Assembly: GCF_030408835.1 (NCBI RefSeq)
Contig: NZ_CP047357.1
Span: 1,488,001 to 1,552,000 of the forward strand
Source: Corynebacterium freneyi
GTDB lineage: Bacteria > Actinomycetota > Actinomycetes > Mycobacteriales > Mycobacteriaceae
Length of the DNA: 64,000 nucleotides
Direction of reading: 5' to 3'
Position 1 is the stretch's first letter. Every line of letters starts with the position of its first letter. Of this stretch, positions 54,201 through 62,120 are shown in pieces. The translations under genes and the position numbers were made by a program. Below the pieces are notes generated by a model, which worked only from the letters and a program-made list of their open reading frames with translations, was not told the DNA's origin and did no database searches.

Positions 54201-54870
54201 CCACCTCGGCGGAGTCGGCCGGCACGAGCACCGGCATGCCCATGTCCGCCAGCAGGCGCTCCGACGACGACGGGACCGTCGAGGACTTGGCGAAGGGGTC
54301 GTCGCCGACGATGGCGACCGCACCGCCGGTGGGCGAGGTGCCCGCCAGGTTGGCGTGGCGCAGGGCGTCGACGGACCGGTCGAGGCCCGGGGCCTTGCCG
54401 TACCAGTAGCCGACCACGCCGTCGACGCCGTCGCGCAACGTGCCCGCCCCGGCCGCGAGTTGGGAGCCCTGCACCGACGTGGCGCCGAGTTCCTCGTTGA
54501 CCGCCGGCAGGTGCACGACGTCGAGGGGCTCCAGCAGGTCCTTGCGGCGGGCCAACTCGAGGTCGTAGCCGCCCAGCGGGGAGCCCTCGTAGCCGGAGAT
54601 GAACGACGCGGTGTTCAGACCCCGGGCCCGGTCCGCCAGCGCGCGGTCGCGCACGGTGCGCACCAGCGCCTGGATGCCGGTCAGGTGCACGGTGCCGGTG
54701 TCGGCGGTGAGCCGCTCGCCGACGAGGTCGCTCGGGGCGCCGGACCGCTCGGGGGTGCGCTCGGCGGTGCGTTCGGCCGGCTGAGCCGGGGCGGGCGCGC
54801 CGTGTCGGCCGCCGTTCGGGTCGGCGTTCGGGTCGCCGGGACGGAACGGGGGAGGGAGCATCGTGGTCAT
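51232..54870 (-). CDS. Indolepyruvate ferredoxin oxidoreductase, single-chain form
   Basis: Thiamine-diphosphate, iron-sulfur 2-oxoacid oxidoreductase with all subunits fused, 1212 residues. Order: N-terminal alpha part (FISGYEGSPLGGYDLELARR, about 80), TPP-binding part (PHFCSGCPHNASTR about 440; NLGDGTFFHSGSLAVRAL about 510), Cys-rich cluster part (ICEGCGDCGEKSGCLS about 648, CNLDYSCIQGDCPAF about 680), gamma domain (VTGVGGTGVVMLAAVIAAAA about 750) and a C-terminal domain of about 200 residues seen in this family. It would oxidise aryl or branched 2-oxoacids from amino acid breakdown. AGGTGA lies upstream of the ATG at 54870; an ATG at 54861 is also in frame. Divergent from an Lrp regulator. 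Confidence 0.9.
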   Translation of the reverse strand: MTTMLPPPFRPGDPNADPNGGRHGAPAPAQPAERTAERTPERSGAPSDLVGERLTADTGTVHLTGIQALVRTVRDRALADRARGLNTASFISGYEGSPLGGYDLELARRKDLLEPLDVVHLPAVNEELGATSVQGSQLAAGAGTLRDGVDGVVGYWYGKAPGLDRSVDALRHANLAGTSPTGGAVAIVGDDPFAKSSTVPSSSERLLADMGMPVLVPADSAEVVKLGIHAAWMSRESGLWTSLRVTAAVADGSSTVTLDGPPVAPAPPTDGHTPNARTLGATLHELEASRVGVRLDRALAYARDRGLNRVLHEGAADRLGIVCAGASALAVEETLRNLGSPDGVRVLRLGMTWPLDPEQICDFADGLDEIIVVEDKGTFLLESVQAVLYDSDHRPRLEPARDIANALSPALRRLGIDHDAPAPAPIRRKALPLSVPARTPHFCSGCPHNASTRVTGDSLVGAGIGCHAMVLLMDEARVGDVTGTTQMGGEGAHWIGMSPFVRERHLVQNLGDGTFFHSGSLAVRALVASGVDVTLKLLHNGTVAMTGGQDPVGQMPLSGILDLLRAEGVGRIVVTTDDVARTRKELGGGLRTRVGGRAVEIRDRADLADVQRELAAESGVTVLVHDQSCATELRRARKRGKAPTPTKRIVINERICEGCGDCGEKSGCLSVQPVDTEFGRKTRIDQTTCNLDYSCIQGDCPAFTEVDVDPDARSEAAAVAGAPAPVLDDADLPDPPAVHLGAGRGWNVRVTGVGGTGVVMLAAVIAAAAREDGRHVRGVDMTGLAQKGGAVVSDVRITDGALEQSGLVPAGSADLLLALDGLTTADPANLGVIDATRTIAVVSSTSSPTGVMCTDVRAERPDGVALAGAIGRNAARAITTDAAAVARGLFGDATVQTTLLLGAAVQGGALPISPAAVENALRANGIAVDANIQAFRRGRQLIAAPEAIAATLAKSSPQGADATTGRTSATALPAVPAWARRAVDEALGTRIDGGLPVELPTDLRESIALRVAELREWGDDSDSRSYLADLSTLARAERAVAPRSTALLRAASFGLHKLSAYKDEYEVARLALDTGFLDDVAAEYGDTADVKFLLHPPVLRALGWDRKIRMGKMARPALRALTKAKRLRGTALDPFGRTAARRFERDLRDAYRARLLELAGAMTAETDDVAKQKLLADATALASLADVVRGYEDVKQRSAAPLLEALGMTDEA

Positions 54871-55140
54871 GGGGATCACCTGTCGTCCTTCGCCCGCGTG
54901 GGTGGCGCGGGGTCGTCGTGCCCGCCGCGTGATGCCGGGGCGGGAGGGAACACCACTGGGGTTCGTGGTGCACATCACGCTAGGGTGTGACTCACGACAT
55001 AGTCACGGGTGTCCACGTAAATCGGTACCAGGTGGGCAACCGGCGCATGAATGCCCGCTCAAACCAGAGCACTTGGCCCACTTTTTCCGCAATTGAACCG
55101 ATATGCGGACATAAGGTCTCGACAACGAAAGGTCTTTTCC
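54871..55140. promoter_or_regulatory. Divergent regulatory interval, oxidoreductase / Lrp gene
   Basis: 270 bases without a gene. GTGACT (54987-54992) and AGTCAC (55001-55006) form a perfect repeat with an eight-base spacer, directly after a -10-like TAGGGT (54981-54986). A second near-palindrome, GTGGTGCACATCAC, lies at 54965-54978. These are candidate operators for the Lrp-type regulator. AAAGG near 55129 is the ribosome binding site of the regulator. Confidence 0.5.
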
Positions 55141-55626
55141 ATGTCTGCGCGCACCAAGCCCCTGGACAAGCTCGACGTCGATCTGCTGCGCCTCGTCGTC
55201 ACCGAACCCCGTGCGGGCGTGCGCGAATACGCCCGACGACTCGGAGTGGCGCGGGGGACCGCCCAGTCGCGGTTGGACAAGCTCATCGACGCCGGCGTCA
55301 TCCCCGACTTCGCCCCGGCGCTCGACCCCGCGGAACTGGGATACCCGCTCAACGCCGACGTGCACCTCACCCTGCGTCAAGCGGACCTCGACGGCGTCGT
55401 CGCCCGCATCGCGGAGATCCCGTTCATCCTCCGAGCCGATTCCGTCGCGGGCACCGAAGACCTCGCCTGCCGCATCGCCGCCCGCGACCACGCGCACCTG
55501 GAGGAGATCTTCTCGTCGATCATCGCCATCGACGGGGTGGAGCGGATGCGGTCGGAAATCGTGCTGCGCCGCCGCATCCCGCACCGCATCCTGCCGCTGC
55601 TCGCCGATCTGCGCCGACGGGTGTGA
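55141..55626 (+). CDS. Lrp/AsnC family transcriptional regulator
   Basis: 161-residue regulator. The N-terminal helix-turn-helix is LDKLDVDLLRLVVTEPRAGV with REYARRLGVARGTAQSRLDK (about 8-47). The C-terminal RAM ligand-binding domain (about 70-155) includes VHLTLRQADLDGVVARIAEI and the GTEDLACRIAARDHAHLEEI segment. Such proteins respond to amino acids, bind as dimers or octamers, and often act on a divergent neighbour. The likely target is the indolepyruvate oxidoreductase gene next to it. Target and ligand are inference. Confidence 0.88.
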   Translation: MSARTKPLDKLDVDLLRLVVTEPRAGVREYARRLGVARGTAQSRLDKLIDAGVIPDFAPALDPAELGYPLNADVHLTLRQADLDGVVARIAEIPFILRADSVAGTEDLACRIAARDHAHLEEIFSSIIAIDGVERMRSEIVLRRRIPHRILPLLADLRRRV

Positions 55627-55635
55627 CCCGAGAAC

Positions 55636-56388
55636 TCAGCCCCGGTGGCCGGAATGCAGCCGCGTGAAGTTGCGCAGCACCTGGGCCGAACGGGCGACGT
55701 CGAAACGCCGCGCATCCGCTACCGCGCGTACGCTTCCGCCCGGCTGGTAGTAGCCCTGGTCGGCGTAGATGCGCAGGCGCTGCTCGAACGTGTCGGCGTC
55801 GAGCTCCGGGTGGAACTGCGTGGCGTAGGCGTTGGGGCCCAGCCGGAACATCTGCACCGGGCACGCGACGCCGGTGGCCAGCAGCGTCGCCCCGGCCGGC
55901 AGTTCCTCGATGGCCTCCTTGTGCCCGACCATCGCGTGGAAACGCTCCGGCAACCCCGCCAGCACCGGGTCTTCGGCACCGTCGGCGGTGACGGAGATTT
56001 CGACGACGGCGGCCTCCTCGCCGTGCTTGCGCGACACCCGACCACGCCCGACGGTGCCCAACAGGCCGACGCCGTAGCATGCGCCGAAGAAGGGAAACCC
56101 GGTCTCGAGCACTTCGGCGAGGTGATCGGCGAACCACGCCTCCACCTCGAGCTGCACCGCCGACTTCGACTCATCGGACGCGTTGTACGGTCCACCGCCG
56201 ACGATCACGCCGGCGTACCGCGACATGTCCAGCGCACGCGGCCGCTGTCGCTCCAGGCGGATCTGGTGCAGCATCGCCGGCGCCAGACCGGCGGCGCGGG
56301 CGAACGACAGCTGCTCGGCATGGGCGGCGGCGTCTTCCGAACGCGTCGACAACAGCAGGAAGGGCTTCGCGGCGGGGGAATCGGACAT
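55636..56388 (-). CDS. Class I glutamine amidotransferase-like protein, copy 2
   Basis: 250-residue protein of the GuaA-type amidotransferase domain. The nucleophile elbow is FFGACYGVGLLG (Cys near 104) and the catalytic His is in YATQFHPELDADT (near 190). GVIVGGGPYNASD (about 60-72) is the oxyanion region. It acts alone or with an unknown synthase; no partner domain is present. It is about 30% similar by eye to the adjacent upstream gene and was probably formed by duplication. TAATCT, which contains the stop codon of that gene, lies six bases before its ATG. Confidence 0.8.
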   Translation of the reverse strand: MSDSPAAKPFLLLSTRSEDAAAHAEQLSFARAAGLAPAMLHQIRLERQRPRALDMSRYAGVIVGGGPYNASDESKSAVQLEVEAWFADHLAEVLETGFPFFGACYGVGLLGTVGRGRVSRKHGEEAAVVEISVTADGAEDPVLAGLPERFHAMVGHKEAIEELPAGATLLATGVACPVQMFRLGPNAYATQFHPELDADTFEQRLRIYADQGYYQPGGSVRAVADARRFDVARSAQVLRNFTRLHSGHRG

Positions 56389-56394
56389 GATCCC

Positions 56395-56400
56395 AGATTA
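56395..56400 (-). promoter_or_regulatory. -10 element built from the preceding stop codon
   Basis: TAATCT on the minus strand includes the TAA stop codon (56400-56398) of the upstream amidotransferase gene and ends six bases before the next ATG. It suggests a separate leaderless transcript of the second copy. Confidence 0.5.
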
Positions 56401-57141
56401 TCGCCCTGACCGGGCCAAACAGTAATCGATGAACTCGTGGAGGATCTGCTCGGCCGGGCCGAGGTCCGTGGCCCGCACGATGCCCGAGATCACCTCGACC
56501 TCCTCCGGCTTGAAGTACCCGGCGTCCATGTAGAACCCCATGCGGCGGATGATGCCCTCGGCGTCCATCTCCGGGTGGAACTGGGTCACCCACGTCGAAT
56601 CGTTGGCGCGGTAGGCCTGCACGGGGCACGTCGGGCCGGTGGCCAGCAGCACCGCCCCCTCCGGCAACTCCGCCACCGACTCCTTGTGGCCGGTCAGGCC
56701 CGTGAAAGTCTTCGCCAGCTTGCCGACGATCGGATCATCGGCCGCGGCGGCCGTCAGGTTCACTTCGCTGACGCCCACACGCTCGGGGTGCGAACGATCG
56801 ACGCGGCCACCGCCTGCGAACGCCGCGAAACTGTTGCCGTAACACAGCATCAGCGTCGGAATGGGGGAGACCAGCAACTCGTAGAGCTGGTCGTGGACGT
56901 GCTTCTGGAGCTCGCAGTGCACCAGATCCGTCACGTTGAAGGGACTGCCGCCGACGAACACCCCGTCGAAGTCCGACAGGTCGGGCAGCACGTCAGCAGT
57001 CGACGTGATCGGGTGATGCACCAACCGATCCTTCGGCAGCCCGGTGCCCCGAAGAAAGTCGTCGTACTCCGCCACGGCCACATCATCACCGTCGCGCAGC
57101 GCCACCAACAGGAAGCGCCCATTTTCTCCCGCAGCGTTCAT
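56398..57141 (-). CDS. Class I glutamine amidotransferase-like protein, copy 1
   Basis: 247-residue protein of the same family as its downstream neighbour. GVFVGGSPFNVTD (about 60-72), the Cys in LMLCYGNSFAAFAGG (about 97) and the His in WVTQFHPEMDAEG (about 187) form the amidotransferase site. The frame is open to 57282 but the ATG at 57141 is the sensible start; TAAGCT ends eight bases before it (57150-57155) and there is no ribosome binding site. From memory, a gene of this kind follows acnR in C. glutamicum too. Its substrate is unknown. Confidence 0.8.
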   Translation of the reverse strand: MNAAGENGRFLLVALRDGDDVAVAEYDDFLRGTGLPKDRLVHHPITSTADVLPDLSDFDGVFVGGSPFNVTDLVHCELQKHVHDQLYELLVSPIPTLMLCYGNSFAAFAGGGRVDRSHPERVGVSEVNLTAAAADDPIVGKLAKTFTGLTGHKESVAELPEGAVLLATGPTCPVQAYRANDSTWVTQFHPEMDAEGIIRRMGFYMDAGYFKPEEVEVISGIVRATDLGPAEQILHEFIDYCLARSGR

Positions 57142-57149
57142 GAGTAGAC

Positions 57150-57155
57150 AGCTTA
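57150..57155 (-). promoter_or_regulatory. -10 element, leaderless amidotransferase mRNA
   Basis: TAAGCT on the minus strand, eight bases before the ATG at 57141. Confidence 0.4.
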
Positions 57156-57316
57156 GTTCAGTCTCGTTTGCGGAGGTTAATCGGGGCCCCGAGGCCGTTT
57201 CCGGCACCCCGGCGACGTCGTCAAGCACGCCCCCGGACACGCGAAAGCCCGCCCCCGCACGACGCGGGGACGGGCAACGCACGTAGAACCGAAGAGCGAA
57301 GCGCCCTACGACCGGG

Positions 57317-57883
57317 CTACCGCGGCCGGCGGACCGACTCCTCGATCAAATCGAGGGCCTCATCCATACCCTCGGTCGACCGGCCCGTGGCCACCCGCGC
57401 GATGATGCCGTCGAGCATGAGCTCCAACAGCAGCCGCAGGGCCTCGGGGGAATAATCGTCGCGCAGCGACCCGGACTTCGCGCTGTCCGCCAACCTCGAC
57501 TGCAGCGCACCATCCAGATGCTCCTGATGGGCCAACCACTGACGCCGAAACTCGGCGTCCGTGCGCAACCGCCCGACGATCTCCAACCGGGTGCCCAACC
57601 ACTTGTGCTGATCCGGATGCGCGACCACGTCACGCATCACCTCGACCAACCCGGAACTGGCGGTCACCTCGGCCATCCGGTCGGCATCCTCCTCCGCCAA
57701 AGCGAGGAAAAGGCCTTCCTTGGAACCGAAATGGTGGAAAATCGCGCCCCGGGACTTGCCCGTGGCGGCCTCCAACCGGGAAACGGTCGCCCCGTCATAA
57801 CCGAACTTCGCGAAACACTCGCGCGCGCCCTCGAGGATTTCACTCCTACGCGACGCACGGGCCTCGTCACTGACTCTCGGCAT
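57317..57883 (-). CDS. acnR: TetR-family repressor of aconitase AcnR
   Basis: TetR-type regulator of 188 residues, the size of C. glutamicum AcnR as I recall it. The helix-turn-helix domain reads RRSEILEGARECFAKFGYDG with ATVSRLEAATGKSRGAIFHH (about 13-52); GKSRGAIFHHFGSKEGLFLAL is close to the known AcnR. The C-terminal domain is all-helical and would bind a metabolite. The ATG at 57883 has AGGTGG five bases upstream. It follows acn on the same strand, and an AcnR-type box lies at the acn promoter. Confidence 0.9.
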   Translation of the reverse strand: MPRVSDEARASRRSEILEGARECFAKFGYDGATVSRLEAATGKSRGAIFHHFGSKEGLFLALAEEDADRMAEVTASSGLVEVMRDVVAHPDQHKWLGTRLEIVGRLRTDAEFRRQWLAHQEHLDGALQSRLADSAKSGSLRDDYSPEALRLLLELMLDGIIARVATGRSTEGMDEALDLIEESVRRPR

Positions 57884-57913
57884 CGGGGCCACCTGCAATC
57901 CTCTCCGACCAAA

Positions 57914-57959
57914 CACCGGGGCCGGGCCGGACGGCGAACCGACCGGCCCGGCCCCGGTG
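57914..57959 (-). terminator. Perfect 17-base-pair hairpin between acn and acnR
   Basis: CACCGGGGCCGGGCCGG (57914-57930) and its exact complement (57943-57959) enclose a twelve-base loop. On the minus strand three T follow. It probably attenuates read-through from acn into acnR. Confidence 0.65.
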
Positions 57960-57977
57960 CCCGATCACGGCGGGTCG

Positions 57978-57996
57978 CCCCTCCATGAAGGAGGGG
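57978..57996 (-). terminator. Short hairpin just after acn
   Basis: CCCCTCC (57978-57984) and GGAGGGG (57990-57996), loop ATGAA, six bases past the acn stop codon. Without a T-run; together with the larger hairpin it likely limits transcription into acnR. Confidence 0.5.
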
Positions 57997-58002
57997 AGCG
58001 GA

Positions 58003-60795
<2,793 letters not shown>

Positions 60796-60947
60796 AGTCT
60801 GCTCCAAATCTTTGCTCGGTTGGGGCGCGCCTTCAGGCCCTGCACACGAGATGGGCCCTGGTGGCACTTGGCGCGAACGCGTCGCGAGGGGCACCTTCGG
60901 CGCATGTGGATCATGCGGTGCTCCGCGGTCCGGCTCGACCTCCCCCA

Positions 60948-60970
60948 AGAATAACAGTACGGGCGTTCTG
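60948..60970 (-). promoter_or_regulatory. acn promoter with AcnR operator
   Basis: On the minus strand CAGAACGCCCGTACTG (60970-60955) differs at two central bases from CAGAACGCTTGTACTG, the AcnR site of C. glutamicum as I remember it. It is followed at once by an extended -10, TGT-TATTCT (hexamer 60953-60948). The operator would cover about -14 to -29, nearly the position known in C. glutamicum. Confidence 0.75.
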
Positions 60971-61085
60971 TTGCACTCATCCGGACACGGCGCGCCGGGG
61001 CGCGCTACCCGACATCACCCCCGCGGGACGGCATGATGGTGGGGCACGAGGGGGACAAGGACGACCGGGAGAAGGCGACGCGACA

Positions 61086-61589
61086 ATGAGCGAGGGCACA
61101 TCGATGTACCTGGAGAACCTCGACGCGAAGACGGTGTCGGAGGCGTTGCAGCACGATCCGATCGTCACCGCGAACGAGGATCTGGAGGCCGCGCTGCGCC
61201 CCATCGTCGATTCCGCGCCGGCCCGCGGCATCGAGGACCTCAAGGTCGTCATCGTCGACAAGGACCCGATGGGCACCACCGATCTGCGCAACTTCGCCAA
61301 CGAGGTCGTGGCCGAGGATGGCGGCACCGTCATCGTCCGTGCGCCGTTTTCGGTGTCGGCCGCCTCGGACGAGATTCCGCAGGCGGCGCTCGAGCAGGCC
61401 GGCTTCGCGATGATGGAGGATTACCCCGAGCGGTATCCGCAGGGCTTCGACGCGTTCATCGACATCGCGGGGGACTGGACGGTGCCGTGGGTCAACTACA
61501 GTCTCGCCGTCGGCGGGGGGATCGTCGTGGTGTTCGCCGCGCTCATCGCGTTCTGGTGGATCCGCTCGCATCGGGGCAACCGGGGCTGA
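61086..61589 (+). CDS. Small membrane protein of the Rv1476 family
   Basis: 167-residue protein of unknown function. The N-terminal two thirds form a soluble domain of alternating strands and helices, with LKVVIVDKDPMGTTDLRNFA (about 55-74) and DGGTVIVRAPFSVSAASDEI-type sequence, somewhat like the TPM-domain proteins. A single membrane helix lies near the C-terminus (about 140-161), followed by a short basic tail. It is divergent from acn and precedes the NlpC/P60 and moxR genes, the order seen at Rv1475c-Rv1479. GGGAGAAGG (61067-61075) is the ribosome binding site. Confidence 0.78.
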   Translation: MSEGTSMYLENLDAKTVSEALQHDPIVTANEDLEAALRPIVDSAPARGIEDLKVVIVDKDPMGTTDLRNFANEVVAEDGGTVIVRAPFSVSAASDEIPQAALEQAGFAMMEDYPERYPQGFDAFIDIAGDWTVPWVNYSLAVGGGIVVVFAALIAFWWIRSHRGNRG

Positions 61590-61684
61590 CCGGGGACGGC
61601 CGACACCGCGCGGGCCGACCGGACCGAACGGGACGGCCGACGCCGAGGAACGCCGCCGCAGCGGCATAACGATTCGATAAACGC

Positions 61685-61716
61685 ATTGACGAATAGTTAA
61701 ATTGACGAATAGTTAA
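61685..61716 (+). repeat. Tandem 16-base repeat
   Basis: ATTGACGAATAGTTAA occurs twice without a gap (61685-61700 and 61701-61716). GCATT before and AATGC after are complementary, so the whole block is bounded by a short inverted repeat. Each copy contains a TTGACG, a -35-like hexamer. Confidence 0.8.
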
Positions 61717-61835
61717 TGCGATATACCCATGCTTACCCACAGGCAAGAATCAAGTCACTTGGCTTGACCGGCGACAAGGTCAGGTACTTGCTTTGCGACG
61801 ATTTCGCGTACCGACACGCGGCCCCGACCGCAATT

Positions 61836-61851
61836 TGTGACGAATATCACA
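61836..61851 (+). promoter_or_regulatory. Perfect CRP/GlxR-type operator
   Basis: TGTGA-CGAATA-TCACA matches every fixed base of the TGTGA-N6-TCACA consensus. Its centre is about 57 bases before the start expected from the promoter at 61865-61894. Confidence 0.75.
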
Positions 61852-61864
61852 CTATTCGAACACA

Positions 61865-61894
61865 TTGTGGAATTCGCAGACCATCACCCATAAC
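61865..61894 (+). promoter_or_regulatory. Candidate promoter of the NlpC/P60 gene
   Basis: TTGTGG (61865-61870) and CATAAC (61889-61894), 18 bases apart, predict a start near 61901 and a leader of about 220 bases. Confidence 0.45.
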
Positions 61895-61931
61895 GAAACG
61901 GTCACGAACAGCGGGACGCACGTTTCGCCTG

Positions 61932-62082
61932 TGACTCGTGTGCTCTTGGGGAACCTTGTGTCGTAGCGTGCTCATTGTTACCCCGGGTGCGCCTGTCGCT
62001 TCCCGGGGCACGCACCACCGGGTGCGACGCCGACAGCCGTCGGCAATCGATTCGGGCAATGGGGAAGTTGCCGTACGAGTCG
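61932..62082 (+). ncRNA. Structured 5' leader, possible c-di-AMP riboswitch
   Basis: A long-range stem pairs 61932-61942 with 62072-62082 (core GACTCGT/ACGAGTC). Nested hairpins: CCCCGGG (61981-61987)/CCCGGGG (62002-62008); CGCACC (62011-62016)/GGTGCG (62021-62026); GCCGAC (62029-62034)/GTCGGC (62039-62044); GGCAA (62055-62059)/TTGCC (62068-62072). The motifs GGGGAACC (61948), GGGTGCGCC (61985) and CCGACAGC (62030) occur in the order of ydaO-type riboswitch motifs, but the usual AGCTAACC is missing, so the class is uncertain. Confidence 0.45.
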
Positions 62083-62120
62083 AACGCCCCCGGTTCATTT
62101 CGCACAGCAAGGAGTCTCAG

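Larger units (their letters stand above)
61590..62120 (+). other. Long interval before the NlpC/P60 gene
   Basis: 531 bases without a convincing gene, clearly richer in A and T (about 61665-61930) than the rest of the window. It holds a 16-base tandem repeat, a perfect CRP/GlxR-type site, a plausible promoter and a structured leader, listed separately. A short open frame at 61716-61934 has no ribosome binding site and is not called. Confidence 0.8.

Noticed and set aside
55093..55117. Promoter TTGAAC / TAAGGT for the Lrp gene
   Set aside because: Spacing of 13 bases is too short; the TAGGGT at 54981 is a better candidate though farther away.
61716..61934. Small open frame of 72 codons between the Rv1476-type gene and the NlpC/P60 gene
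   Set aside because: No ribosome binding site, poor codon bias, and it runs through the CRP/GlxR site and the predicted promoter.
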